The notes under the pieces were generated by a model. That model had not been told where the DNA came from, did no database searches, and saw only the letters and a list, made by a program, of their open reading frames with translations. From Petaurus breviceps papuanus (Eukaryota > Chordata > Mammalia > Diprotodontia > Petauridae), in NCBI GenBank assembly GCA_028583685.1, contig JAMXIF010000065.1, positions 36,826,480 through 36,890,479 of the forward strand: a stretch of 64,000 nt of DNA. Direction: 5' to 3'. The position numbers were made by a program, and so were the translations under genes. Numbering within the stretch: the stretch's first letter is position 1; every line of letters begins with the position of its first letter. Positions 12,132 to 24,215 of the stretch are shown here, in pieces.

Positions 12132-12654
12132 CCCCACAGCCACTTTTGAACCAAGACACTCAAGAAGACCCCAGTGACCCAGATCTGGGAGCTTGCAAGT
12201 CCCAATACTCCCCCTATCAATTTTAATCAAAGGAAAAAATTAAAAAGCATCAGGCCCCCATCTGCTGGGGCAGATGCTCATTAGGATAAAAGTCATAAAG
12301 ATAATGTAGAGCAAATAAATAATAGTCCACATAACCCTCAGAAGAAAAATCCTCTGTTCTCTGTTTTCCCATTAATGAGCCAGGCTGCCAAATGCTGAGT
12401 TTCTTATGCTACTCAATGAGGCCCAGACTCAGGCCAAACAAGCCCCTCTGACAGATCCTCCCTCCTGGCTTCAAAGGCTCTTCTTCCTTGGACCCACATT
12501 CCTGATGGCCTCCTGGCACTAGCCTGGCACACGCTTCTCTCATGCTAGCGAAACCACAACTCTCACTATGCTTACACTTTAAGTGTGGATTCTAGTGGTC
12601 TAGTGAAGAGCAAACTGGACCAGTCAGAAGAATGAACTAACCAGGCAGGCAGGC

Positions 12655-12830
12655 AGGTAAGCAGCATTTATTGGGCAATGCCCACTAAGCACCTGTGAGA
12701 AGCTAACAAGCCCCTCCACCTAAACCCTGGGATCACTGTGGGCGGCAGTTTCCTATCTACAAAATGAGGGGTTTGCCTAGTTGATCTCTAAGATCTAATC
12801 TTCTAGTTCCAATTTTTCGGTTTCTGTAAG
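12655..12830 (+). repeat. SINE/MIR-like remnant
   Basis: 'gcatttattgggcaatgccc' and 'ctacaaaatgaggggtttgc' are MIR-related traces; strongly decayed. Confidence 0.5.
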
Positions 12831-15040
12831 CCAATGGGCTAGAACTGAAGGCAGGCAGACCATGGTCTGGATAGTGCATAAAAGTACACGCTGGAAGAAA
12901 GGGCAAGAGGCAGCATGAAAAAGATGATACTCAGCTGCTTCTCTGGTGGCCCTGCTTCCCATCTCAATTTGAACCTCATGAGAAGAGAAGGGAATAGATC
13001 CAGATTTCCTCTAGAGCTCTGCCCACTCATCCTTGGCTGTTCATCCCAAGGCTGGAGGCCCCTGGATGCCTACTTGGCACGACAGGAGCTGCAGGAGCAC
13101 ACACTGGCCCTCTGCACAGAGCCCTGGACAAAGAAGCAGCCTACAGAGGCATGCTCAAAAGCCCAACCTGGAGGAGTAGGGTCACAGGCCAATTTCTCTT
13201 CCACTGAAAGTCACTGTTACAGCAGCTTCCTGACAAGCCAAATACTGGCATGCCAGAAAGAAAAATTCAGGTAAAGTCTGGGATGACCAAAAGTCTCTAG
13301 GAAACCCTCAGCAGGTCTGGGAATTCACTCAGCTGCAAAGGAGGGCAGGGGGAGTTTGGGGAGTCTCTGTTAAGTACTATATAAAGTAGAAAAAAGATAC
13401 AGGCCACAGGGAAAATGCCATGTAGAGTCCTATCCTGAGAGAGGACAAGCAGTCATGGGAAGTTCTATGTAATCTGTGCCATTTTTTAAACGTCAGAAGT
13501 GGTCATTTGAAAGGAAATGAGAAGGTGAGAAAGGGCCCATGCTGATGTGGAAGTTGGTAGGTTAATTACAGGACAGAAAAGCTCAGTAGATAATCTCTAC
13601 ATAGCGGAGGCTATAGAAAATGGAGATAACCAGTATATCTCTGCCAATGTCAAGTGCCTTCAAATCCTGGCGACCAGACCTCCTGTCCCTGGGGCCACCT
13701 TGCCTGCTCTCATGAAGGAAGCCTGCCTGGGCTAACCAGCTGGAGCCATCTGTAAGGGGAGCCTCGTCCCTACATCCTGAACACTACACAGCAGTGTTCA
13801 AATACGAAAATGGGGCTAATTTCTGTCAGACCCCTGGGGGTGGAGGAGGAGATCAGGAAATGGGGGAAAGGAGTCACTGGAGGCGAGGAGGGGAGAAAAC
13901 CAACAAGCAGCTGCTCCGAAAAGCTAAATGCCAAGGAAATATAGATTTGCCCAGAGTGGAGGAGCAGGAGGTGCTGTGTGGGGTGGTGAAGGCAGATGTC
14001 TGGAACAAAGCAGGGTGGAGGGGAGCTCTGCTGGGTTGCCTGGCAGCAAGTGACTATCTTCCAGCAAGGAGTTCCACGTGCCATCCACCAAACCATATAG
14101 GACTAACTGGCCAGGAGGGACTCAGCAGCTTAGGCTCTGTTCCCAACCACCAACTGGGGAAACCAGAGGCTATGGCATGTGCCCCAACATGGCATGGTCT
14201 ATCCAGCAGAAGAAAAGAGAAATGGAACCTTGGGAGATGAGAGGACACTGAGGCCTCCCAGGTGAGAATGGAAGAGAGCCAATGCTGTTCCTTGGCAGGA
14301 TCTCCGACCTTCTCACTTTCTCTGCTGAGTGTACGGATCCCCAGGCTCTCTCGAAACAACCTAATGACGAAGAGCAAATCCCAGTGCCTGTTCCACTGGA
14401 GAGATCCCGCAGTGCCATTGCTCTCGGTGCACAGACTCTACCCATCTGACTAGAGGAGACAGGTCAGTAAGCTACTCAGATTCCCAAGGCCTTCCTTAAG
14501 AATACTCGATCCATTTTGTGCCATGTGAAGTAAGCTAAGCCAGCACCCTGGAGCTCTTGTCCCTCTTCCCTCCCCCTGCCTCGGAAGATTCCAAGGCATT
14601 TGGAAGCCGCATATGCTGGCAGCGCCAGAGGGTTGGAGAGGTGTGCGTTAAGCTCCTAATTGAATCACAGGATCTGCCTCGTGAGTGTCTCACCAACCAT
14701 AACATGAACAAGACACCTTATCATTCGATTAGGACCACTGCTGAGCCCATCATCTCTACATTATGAAACAATTGGTTTAAATTTAAAGGGGGTGGGATGG
14801 GGGGAGTGGTATGGAAAGGTAGACAGGAAGCAGACTTCTAAATGAGTCAACCACTAGATTTTGTTATTTAGTAGTCTCCTCGAAGTCTATTAGGAGTTAG
14901 GAAATCCTCGCAGAGCATTTTCAGGTAAACACCATGACAAAGAGCTAAGAAGCTTTAATATCACCTACGGGCAGCCAACACAGGTGCAGAAGCAGGAAGC
15001 TAGGTTTGCTTCCCAAGTCATGAAGGAATCACTTTCTTAC

Positions 15041-15141
15041 CTGCCAGAACTCTATTAACAGAGGAATGAGTGGCCAACCCAGGCTGTCCTCGTTCATGGA
15101 AAATTCCAGCATAAGGCAAGTACTCCGGCAGCAAGAAACGC
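15041..15141 (-). CDS. AMBRA1: AMBRA1 coding exon h (start of C-terminal WD40 half)
   Basis: 101 bp: one base, 33 codons, one base. The acceptor is ctctgcag|GCGTTTC and the donor GGCAG|gtaaga. It reads [20 protein letters not shown] then [13 protein letters not shown](G). In mammalian AMBRA1 this segment precedes the second half of the split WD40 propeller. It leaves in phase 1. I expected the following exon (AVIGDGQSAVASN... in human) below 15040 and did not find it, so it presumably lies beyond position 1 in a large intron. Confidence 0.96.
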
Positions 15142-15539
15142 CTGCAGAGAAAAGTCATCACATAAAAAATCGACCATGGACTACTCATTACAAAACAAGT
15201 GGGATCTTCATGGGCTCACCTACTAGGCCCAAAGGTCTGAGGCTCTAGGGACCTAATGCCATGCTGGAATTGGACAGGGCCCCAAGAACTTCTCAAGCTG
15301 ATGATGATCATGATAAGAATGACAGCAATTCACAATGATTTGACATTTTAACATTTACAAAGTACTTTTCATACATTATCTAATTTATCTTCTATCATAT
15401 CTCAGTTTTTTTCTCTGCTTTTCCTAGTTGAATAAAGCTTCTCCCTTATTGTTTCCCCTCTCTAAATTACCTTCAATTAAAACATCCTGTAAGTCTACTG
15501 TCAATTTCCAAGATGGTAGCCTGCAGTTCACCAAGGGAG

Positions 15540-15710
15540 GAAGGATCCCAGTGAGTCCCTGAATACCTGAACTAGAAGACATCTTAGGGATCACCCCTTC
15601 CAAGCTCTCTAGGGATGGATATGGAAACAGACTCAGAAAGAAGTGACTGGCTCAAGGACACATATAAAGTGTATGAAAAAGCTGGGGTGAGAATCTAGGT
15701 GTGTGGCATC
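15540..15710 (-). repeat. MIR-like fragment
   Basis: 'ctagaagacatcttagggat' and 'gaagtgactggctcaaggac' indicate an old reverse-complement MIR-type element. Confidence 0.55.
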
Positions 15711-15805
15711 CCACCTGTGGGCTCTTCTTCTACCTCCTCTGCCACTTGGATACAGGGCTAAATAATTCCAAACACTACTAGTCCAGGGGTCAGAAATTAA
15801 CTTTA

Positions 15806-15962
15806 GGGGAAGGCAGGTAGCACAGCAAGTAAGAGCACCGGCCCCAGAGTCGGGATCCCCTGGGATCGAATTCAGGCTCAGACACTTAGCACCACACCCA
15901 AAAATAACTGGCTGTGTAACCTTGAGCAAGTTACTTAACCCCAATTGCTTAAAAAAAAAAAA
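15806..15962 (+). repeat. Marsupial CORE-SINE beside AMBRA1 exon g
   Basis: Head 'aggtagcacagcaagtaaga', body 'ctggctgtgtaaccttgagc', A-tail at the right. A perfect 14-bp target duplication agaaattaacttta flanks it at 15792-15805 and 15963-15976. It is antisense to AMBRA1. Confidence 0.93.
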
Positions 15963-16009
15963 AGAAATTAACTTTAACATTTCTCTTTGGCTGCCTACAC
16001 AACTCTTAC

Positions 16010-16090
16010 CTGGGGACAAAGCGTCCAAGTGAAGGAGCAGACATCCTTGCATTACGTGGTGCTCGGTGCCGAGATCTGTCTCCATTGTCC
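16010..16090 (-). CDS. AMBRA1: AMBRA1 coding exon g (81 nt, phase 2-2)
   Basis: 81 bp: one base, 26 codons, two bases. The acceptor is ctttcag|GGACAA and the donor CCCAG|gtaaga. It reads [20 protein letters not shown] then LGRFVP(R). It is a short basic linker before the C-terminal WD40 half. It is the third consecutive exon that is phase-symmetric. A SINE insertion lies in the intron immediately 3' of its donor, with its body ending 47 bp away. It is too short for an open-frame search and was found by phase and homology to the mammalian protein. Confidence 0.96.
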
Positions 16091-18559
16091 CTGAAAGAGA
16101 GGAAAAAAACCAACAAATTAAGGGAATCACTTGAGTCAAATCACCTTCCAGGCCAAAGAGCAAGGACCTGACACAAGCCCCTCTGGGTAGGAGAAGATTC
16201 CATGATTACTCTCTGCTCATGACCTCTCTACAAACCTCATGAACCCCAGACATATTTGGACTTTCCAGAGCAGTGTGCCTACAAGACTTCTAAGCGCCTT
16301 ACCAAGCACCTTTATTAAATCATTAGAATAATCATTAAACACATCTCAGAACAAGACAGAGGAGCAAGAGGAGGAGAGGCTTTCTATGGCCGATAATCCT
16401 GGAATTTTGTCAAGTCTCAATTTGGAGTCAAGTATGGTGTCTCCAGAGAACTGCCACAGGACAGACAGATTTCTTTTCCTGGATTAAATCAGGCAAAATG
16501 ACTTCAGTGTCAGGGGCTCCTGAAGAGGAGAAAAATTACCTCATCAATTCCACTTAAAATCTGACTCCCTCTTGGGATTCATTTTAGTCCCTGGAATAGA
16601 TATGAGAATGAAAAGGGCAATTCTTATAGAGAGTAAAACTGGAGGCGACCAATGGGGGACCTTAAGACTGCTAGAAAATGCAATGCTAACTCAGGTCACT
16701 TGGACTGAAGGGAAAAAGAAGACAATGGCTAATGTTCTTTGAGGATCACCGGCTACTTTTTGTCCTCCCTTATCAAGCATCATGATAAGAAGTGTTGGGT
16801 TTGTGGCTGGGAACTACCAAATCCTGTTTTCTCCCACTGTAGCATGCTAGAGGGATGCCCTAAGTGTGTGTGGGGGGAGGTGCACATGCCATCTTGCCCT
16901 TGAATCACTGACTGGTAGCCACAAGTGAGAAGGGCCAAGATACCAAAGATGGCTTTGTGTTTTCTTCCAATGAAAAGCCAAAAGTAAAGAGGTCTAGCTA
17001 GACTGAAGAATTAATTAGGGCCTAACCAGCTTTACAGAATAAGTGAGCCTTTCTGAGGCAAGGTGGACCACCCCAGTTTCTGAATTCCTTCCTCTGGGTT
17101 CAACCAGTAAGATTCTGCTGGAGCTGGCCTGTAGCCAAAATTTAAAGCTCCTCTTAGATTTTGAGGATCCCCAGGGGAGATCTCAAAGCCTAAAAGAAAA
17201 AGCCCATCTTGGTTCTTGTTCATGGGTACAATGTAGCCCTTACAGATCAACAGCAGGAAATGGGAAGCCTATCCATTAACCAGTCTGGCTGTTAGTACTT
17301 CATCTTTGCTTCCCAAAAACACAGTGCTGCTCTTTCCCTCGGACCTTGCAGCCCTGCAGACAGAAAGTAGAAGGAGGGACCAGGACGGAAGGGGCAGGCC
17401 ACAGGGGAAGTGAAAGATACCTCAAACAACTACAGAGAACCACTGCCAAGCCAATCGACTTATCCAGTTGCTCCTTGAGACGGGTCTGTTTTCTCATAAT
17501 TATATTTCAAAACCTATTAACAAAATTTGCTGGACAATTTCCTTCTGGCCCAGAGTAAAAATTTTAATCTGCCTTCCTTTAAGTCTCAAACTTACTAATG
17601 AGTAAATAGTTCTGCTAGCATAATTCAGGGGACCTGCCAGAGAAGTCAGTTCACAGCCTGACAGCAGTCCTTGCACTAAAGACACCATTCTGATGGTTGG
17701 GTTAAAAACCATGAGAAAACAGTTCGACCCTGCAACCAGAATCTCAGATTTCTGGGTGAAGGAGAGAGAGCTCGGGCAAATGGCTCTGTGATTCCTTTCA
17801 CAAATCAGTCAAGGGAAGAATTTTCTATGTCTCTATGTCTCCAAATAAGATATATATTCAAACTCTGAGGAGATGATCACAACCTTTTGCTCTCTGGTGT
17901 TAAAAAAAGATTGTCATTATTCTCTATTTATTCCTAGCAAGGACAAAAAAACAGTGGCCAAATAACCATCATTTCTTGCTCTTATGGCCATTTTTTTTAA
18001 TACATCATAAATCCTACAAGATATTTAAAGATGGTTGGCACAGTCGAGAGCAGAAAAGTCAGATTACTTGAAGGTAACATCCTAGCTGTATTGATGCTTA
18101 TATATACAAATCTAAGAAAATATCAACGTCTTTTTGACTTGGTTTCTCCCTCCTACAGAAAATAAACACTACCAGCAGACTGTGGCTCTTCAGTACTTTG
18201 GAATTCCTGGGGAATGCTTCTGCATAAAAAGAAGATAATGCTAAATGATACCAATTGGCTTGGGAACATGAAAAATCACAGCCTGAAGGCTAAGCCAAGA
18301 TCTATAAGCAAAGAGTGATAAGAAAACAATGATGGATACAGTAGATGGAGCTGACTGGTAGCTGCCCAAAATATCAATGCATCTCCCTAGGTTTATTTAA
18401 TGTTTTTATTAATAATGAGGAGGTAGAAGATAAATGGCATTTTAATGAAATGAACAGAAGATTTCACATTGAGAAGTGATAAGAACTCTTAATCCCCGAA
18501 CTAAACAGAGTGATCAGAAAACTGTGACACACAGCAAACAGATACTGCAGCAAACAGAC

Positions 18560-18720
18560 ACTGATGAGTATAGAGGGAAGAGTCTAGAGTTAGAGGGCCT
18601 GAGCTAAAATTCCTGCACTGCCTCTCCCTGTGTGACTTCACTGGGCCTCAGTTTTCCTGCAGAATGAAGGGCTGGTACTCAATGACTCTTTAGGAATCAT
18701 CCAGCTCTAAATCTATGTGG
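18560..18720 (+). repeat. MIR-type fragment
   Basis: 'agtctagagttagagggcct', 'tgacttcactgggcctcagt' and 'tcatccagctctaaatctat' match MIR in order. Confidence 0.7.
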
Positions 18721-18855
18721 TGTAAAACAGGTGGGAAGAGTAAATGAAGTCATTCTTAGAAAAATGAATTAAAAAAAACTCAAACATTGATTGTTCAAGA
18801 AGGACCCTAAATACAATCCTGACAAAGGGAGCCAATCCTTTAATCAATAAGCATT

Positions 18856-19024
18856 GATTTATTTATTTTTCTGGAAGGGAGGAAGGCAGGGCAATTGGGG
18901 TTAAATGACTTGCCCAAGGTCATACGGCTAGTATAAGTGTGTCAAGTGTCTGAGGCCAGATTTGAACTCAGGTCCTCCTGACTCCAGGGTCAGTGCTCCA
19001 TTCACTGTGCCACCTAGCTGCCCC
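18856..19024 (-). repeat. Marsupial CORE-SINE, minus strand
   Basis: 'ggggttaaatgacttgccca', 'tcctcctgactccagggtca' and 'gtgccacctagctgccccca'. The flanking duplication caataagcatt lies at 18845-18855 and 19025-19035. It is inserted at the start of a copy of the ~1 kb therian repeat. Confidence 0.9.
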
Positions 19025-20045
19025 CAATAAGCATTTATTAATCACTTGTTTTGTACTAGGGACAGAAGACAAAACAGGCCCTGACCATTTTGGGGGTTTC
19101 TATTCTCTCTGGAGAGACAAGAGGTACATAGAGAACTCAATTCAAAAAGGTAGAAGGTAGAGAAGACTAGCCATTGGGGGGGATCAGGAAAGGCTGCATG
19201 TGCCTCTGAGCTGAACTTCTAGATGCAAGAGAGGCCCAGAGATAAAAGACGTAGCCCAGTGTGACAGTACCACAGACTGGGTGAAGGAGAATGAAATGTA
19301 GGAAGGCTGGGAAAGTAGGGGCACCAAGTTGTCAAGGGCATTAGATGGCAAAGAAAGCAGCTGATCTCACTCCTAGGGATAACAACCACTGAAGTGACTG
19401 AGTTGGGGAGGGCACAGTCAAGCCCGTGCTTTAGGAAAATGGCTTTGGCAGCTGTCTGGAAGACAAGCTGAAGATATGAGAGACCTGAGGCAAGGAAACA
19501 ATGAAGAAACTATTGTAAGAATCTAGGCAAGCTGTGATGAAGGCCTGAGCAAAGGTGAAGCTCCAGGAAGGAGAGAAGGGGACTGGCCAAAGTAACATTA
19601 GGTCGAAGCAACACAACTTGGCACTTAACTGGATGTGTGGGGTGAGGGAGAGGTGAAGAATAGTGGTGCCATTGAGAGAAATAGGGAATTTTAGAAGAGG
19701 AGTGGGTAGGAAATCATGAGCTCTCTTCTGGACATGTTCAAGGTGAGATACATCTGGTTTAAAATGTCCAACAGGCAGTGGTGATCAATGTGACCAGGGC
19801 TCTGGAGACACTCTGGGGCTGGATATTCAGATGAGGCACATGTGTGATAATGAAACCCTGGACAGCTAAGGAGGCTGCCAAGTGAGTGAATGTACAGAGA
19901 AGGGGACCCAAGGCTAGAGCCTAGAGACATGAAAAGGGGGCAAAAGTGGACAAAAACCCAAGCAGGAGGGTACTCAGAAGGAAGAAGAAGGACTAAGAAA
20001 AGGTCACTGGCAGGTATGGCCAGAGCGAGTTATGAAGTCAGAATC
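19025..20045 (+). repeat. Unclassified ~1 kb therian repeat, copy 2
   Basis: It begins with 'aagcatttattaatcacttg' and runs through 'gaaaatggctttggcagctg', 'gatgaaggcctgagcaaagg', 'gtgtggggtgagggagaggt' and 'ctcttctggacatgttcaag'. It is the longest copy together with 52860-54105. The family is not identified. Confidence 0.65.
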
Positions 20046-20049
20046 CAGG

Positions 20050-20930
20050 TCAGTCTGCAAGCATTTATTGTTTACTAGGCATCAAGTACTATGTTAATAA
20101 GCATTTAGAATAAAGACAAAGGAGAACACAGAAGCCCCAAGAAGCAATAGGTCTAACTGGGCAGATGTCAAATAAACCCCACCGATAAGAGAAGATGTCT
20201 ACTGTGTAAATGGGAGGTAATAGGGGGAGGTGGGACAGGAAGAGCCGCTGGAGGAAGGAGACAGAGTGCCTATAGATGCAAGAGGAATGGCAAGTAAGAG
20301 GGGTGAGGTGGAATTCAAGAACAGCTGGAGGACATGAGAGATTGCACTGGGGCCAGGGAGTGCAGGGCTTTCCATGTCAAGGAGAGCACTTTCCATTTGA
20401 TTCTGGGGAGAGAATGGAGCTTCTGAAGTAGGAAAGGCGACATAATCCTACCTGAAATCCTACCCCCTCCCCCAGTGAGCAGTGGAGTGGAGGCTGCACG
20501 GCAGGATCACAAGGCCTGGCACACTGGTCGGAGGTGCCAGGAGCCGGGCACCAGAGTGGAAGCCATGTGATCAAAGAGAACAAGAGAGCTTGGGAAGGTG
20601 GAAGCAACAAGCTTTGACACCTGATTGGATCTGTGGAGCAAGAGGGAGGCCTTGAGGGCAACACAGCAGGATCAAGTCTAGATGACTGGAGGGATGATGG
20701 CAGCCTCAACAGTGACAGGGAAGTCCAGAAGATGGGATCTGAAGGGGAAGAAATGAGGTTGGGTTTCTGATACAAAGAGCTCACCCAGTCCAACATTTTT
20801 AAAAGGTAGCTGGAGATTTGAAAGTGGGACTCAAGAGAGCAGCTAGGACTAGGTCTACAGAGATGATGGGTGAACTCATATGAGCTGATGGGCTCTCCAA
20901 GTACCAACAACAGTAAGAGCACCCATACAG
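20050..20930 (+). repeat. Unclassified ~1 kb therian repeat, copy 3
   Basis: It begins again with 'gcaagcatttattgtttact' and passes 'ccagggagtgcagggctttc', 'acctgattggatctgtggag' and 'atgatgggtgaactcatatg'. It lies directly after copy 2 in the same orientation. Confidence 0.62.
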
Positions 20931-20934
20931 TGCT

Positions 20935-21125
20935 CTGAGGTTGGCAAAGTGCTTCCCAAGCTTCTTATTGGGCCCTCACAACTCTGAGAGGCAGATGCTA
21001 TCATTGGCCCCATTTTATAGATGAGGAAACCAGAGCAGGCAGAAGATAAGTGACTTGATCAGGATCACACAACTAGTCAGTGTCTGAGGTTGAATTTGAA
21101 CTCAGGTCTTCCTGATTCCTAGCAA
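20935..21125 (-). repeat. MIR/THER-type SINE
   Basis: 'cattttatagatgaggaaac', 'agataagtgacttgatcagg' and 'tgaactcaggtcttcctgat' fit the reverse-complement CORE-SINE. Confidence 0.82.
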
Positions 21126-21284
21126 GACAATATAAAGGGAGATCAGAATGAAGATCAAAAGCCTAAAGGGACAGGTCAGAAGAGAGTTCAGAACAGAGAG
21201 AAGGAAACTCTCTGGGCCTTAAATATTAGAGTACAGACATCTCAGGGCAGAAAAGAAGCAAACAATAGAGCACCGATAATGCAC

Positions 21285-21365
21285 CCTCTATCTACTCAGC
21301 AGTATGCTAAATTGCTGGGAACACAAGAACAAAAGTGAACCGGGGCCTGCCCTCAGAGAGTTTAT
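21285..21365 (+). repeat. Start fragment of the ~1 kb therian repeat
   Basis: 'gtatgctaaattgctgggaa' and 'cctgccctcagagagtttat' match the first about 100 bp of the repeat. Confidence 0.5.
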
Positions 21366-22290
21366 ATCCTGCTAATCTCTGCATAAATTCATGCCGAACC
21401 AAGTGCTGAAGCTGAGGGAGAGCCTGCAGGTGGGCAGTAAAGATAATGACTGATCATGACATATGTAGAAAGGGAAGTTGTATGTCATAGGTAAGGGGAA
21501 AGACATGACTTGCAATAAAAGGTAAAAAGGACAGCAGGGCTGGAACATGGACGTGCTGGGAAACTGCACATTCAATGAGTCTCTCGACAACACATACCAG
21601 AGCTCTGGGGAAGGAGAGGAAGAAAGTAAGACAGGCTGAATGCCAGGAAGGGACTTCCTAATCAGGAAATGCCTGGAAAGACTGTTTGCTAGAGGGAAAC
21701 AGGGAAGATTGAAGCGTTGGGGCTAGATGTGGAGCAGACCAAATAGCCTGGAGGGGTCCTTCCAATTGACAGGTAAAGGTCACAGTGAGAGGAGCCTCTT
21801 TGGACCTGCTCCCCCACCTCAGAAACCTTACTGTGATCCTTTCTCAAGAGAAACTTCTTCAGGGAAACACCAGAGAAATCCTCATCAATTGACGAGGCAA
21901 GGCTGCTATAAGCCAGCAGGAGAGGAGTTGGCTGGGTTATTAATGGCTTTCCTGGGTGTCGAGCTGTGCACAGTTCTGATTACCTCTCAGAGGGACACTG
22001 GGGAAGGGTAGGAGGGCAACAATAAAAAAGCCTTTATGAGACAAAAATCGCCCTTCAAACAATCAAGAACTCAAGACAAGTGCTGAGTCCAAGAACATTC
22101 ATCTCCAAAACAAGAGAAAACACAGCAGCAGCTCTCCTGCTCAGGGCTTGGGAGTAATTGCCTCCGAGAGAGGCTGTAATATAAAGGAATGAGAAATAAA
22201 CCTCTGGCTCAGCCTGCTGCCTGTGTCCTGACCAGACAGTCAGGTGCTCACTGTTTCTGGCTGACAAACAGCTCTTGGCCGAACCTTTTT

Positions 22291-22370
22291 AAAAAAAAAA
22301 AAAAAAAAGGGAGTTAAAGGGAACAAAAAAAAAAAAAAAAAAAAAAAAACCACCACCACCAACACCAACA
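22291..22370 (+). repeat. Two A-runs and a short CCA repeat
   Basis: 18 A at 22291-22308, 25 A at 22325-22349, then a short CCA/CAA-type repeat to about 22370. No SINE body is attached that I can recognise. Confidence 0.9.
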
Positions 22371-23050
22371 TTATCCTTCTGACTGCACATGGCTGAAAAT
22401 GTGGAAAATTAATCCAGTCTTAATAAGGAAATTCAGAAATAAAAAGACCTCCTCCTTGTATAGCTACACTCTGTCCAGCCCACCTCCCCCATCCTGGGTT
22501 AGGAGTCCTGGCTAATGTGGCCAGCACATCTCACTGTCCCAAACTAAATGGCACAAAGACCTGGAAGGAGCAACCTGCCATAAGGCTTCCTTTTCCTTAG
22601 GAGCCTTAACTAGGGGAGGCTCTCCTAGAACAGAAGAAATTCTTTGTCTCCGGAGATCAGTCACATTAGGTAAAGAAAATGAAAACTACCATTTACACGT
22701 TGGGCCCCTCACTTTCCATACTTTTTTCATTTAATCAGCATACATTATGCAACAGTTTAAGCTCTTATTATGCTCTTCCTATTAAAAAATAAATTCTCTT
22801 TAAGTGATTACTATCTGAAGGGGGGAGGGAGGAGATCTAGGCCTTCTTTCCTTCTATTTTATCCATTCCCAATCCCCTCATCCCATCCCCTCTTTCCTTA
22901 AAGAACAATGTTCTTATGGACTCAGTCCACAAGGGGAAGGTGCTTTTCTAAAGTTGCCCAACAACTAGTAGGAAATCCCTAATGAAAGGCTAGGACTCGA
23001 CACACCAGCTACTCCTCAGCCACTTTCAAGACACAAGGCGTACCTTTGTT

Positions 23051-23262
23051 AAAGCACGAGTTTATTTAGCACCCACATGTATTATCTCATTGTTCCTCAC
23101 AAGAACCCCAGGAGGTAGGTGCTGTTAGGATCCCCATTTTACAGATGAAGAAACTGAGACCAAGAGAGGTTCAGTGATTTCCTCAGGGTCACAAAGCTGC
23201 CAAGTGCTGAGGCAGGATTTGACTCCAGGCCCCTCTGCCACATCATTTTAACCCCTGGGCTA
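23051..23262 (-). repeat. MIR/THER-type SINE
   Basis: 'cattttacagatgaagaaac', 'tgatttcctcagggtcacaa' and 'atttgactccaggcccctct'. Confidence 0.82.
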
Positions 23263-24004
23263 ATGGACCAACAAAGAATCTGCAAACAATCCCACGCTGA
23301 TAACACCACTGGAGAAGCCACTCATTCTCCTTGTAAACTTCATTAGTTCACCATTAACTGCAGGAAAGGACTGAGGGATAAAAGAAAGTGGCTTGTCAGG
23401 CTCCCCCCTCCCCCTTTCCTTCCTTACTAATAAGGCTGGAAAGCTAAATGTTAATCTCCTAGAGATCAGCTCCAAAGGGCCGAAAGCTTAGAAAAAACAA
23501 GTCAGAGAGAAAATGAACAAGAAGCTGCAAGGGGTGGAACATCCACAGAAGATAATGCTCTTGAGAAAAGCCTTTATAGTTAAGACTAATGGTCAAAAAA
23601 GGGGGATGGCAGGTTGTTTTTGTCCCTCCTACTTGGAACACCACAATCACTGGATACATGTGGCTGCCAGGCTGCCTAACTCCAAGTCAGCCTGGTACAG
23701 CCACAACACTGAAAACACGACCTTTCCTCAAAGCCTCACCCATGCTTGAGGCTCTCAAGAGCCCCCGGGTTGGACACTAAAGGATGAGAGGGAATCCTGA
23801 CTGTTTAAAGCAGTTTGTATCTAAAAGTAATTAGACAATATTCTGCCCAGAAACTCAGATGGGGCAACTCTCTGTCCCCTTCCTTACCGGCCAGCCATTT
23901 ACTTAGCATCAGAGCAGCCACTCCTGCCCACATCATCAAGTAGGTAGGATATTCTTAGCTTTGGAAATTCAAGAGAACAGCATAGGGAGGCAAGCCACAC
24001 CCTA

Positions 24005-24215
24005 CCATCTTTACAAATATTTCATTTTATCATCACAACAAACCTGAGAGGCAGGTGCTGTTATCTTAATTTTACAGAAGAGGAGACTGAGGCAGGCAGA
24101 AGTTAAATCACTTGCTCTGGATGACACAGCTATTAAGTATCTGAGATTGGATTTGAATTCAGTTCTTCCTGACTCCAGGTCCAGGGATCTCTCCACTCTA
24201 TCACCTAGCTTCTCA
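24005..24215 (-). repeat. MIR/THER-type SINE
   Basis: 'aattttacagaagaggagac', 'tctggatgacacagctatta' and 'cttcctgactccaggtccag'. Confidence 0.82.

Larger units (their letters stand above)
1..15040 (-). other. AMBRA1: AMBRA1 intron after exon h (partial, at least 15 kb)
   Basis: No exon was recognised. The left third holds SINEs, an antisense L1-like tail and two CR1-like pieces (listed separately). 3300-4110, 5430-6300, 6450-9240, 10090-10560, 10740-11820, 12150-12650 and 12840-15040 show no gene or repeat that I can name, apart from short MIR-like traces and a partial piece of the ~1 kb therian repeat near 7925-7990. Open frames here, including 6780-7190 and 13794-14240, lack any recognisable domain and are not bounded by convincing splice sites. 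Confidence 0.85.
15142..16009 (-). other. AMBRA1: AMBRA1 intron g-h (868 bp)
   Basis: Short intron carrying a MIR-like fragment (15540-15710) and a CORE-SINE with clear target duplications (15792-15976). The remaining sequence at 15142-15540 is AT-rich with a 'acatttacaaagtacttttc' trace that resembles the tail of an old SINE. Confidence 0.9.

Noticed and set aside
13794-14240. 148-codon plus-strand frame as an intronic gene
   Set aside because: No domain, no convincing start context, no splice partners and no recognisable homologue.
1-15040. Further C-terminal AMBRA1 exons (WD40 block with WWDFTKFDLPEI in human)
   Set aside because: No minus-strand match was seen. The next exon is presumed to lie outside the window.
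20377-20922. 181-codon minus-strand frame
   Set aside because: Antisense to a copy of the ~1 kb therian repeat; the equivalent frame at 53510-54091 lies in another copy.
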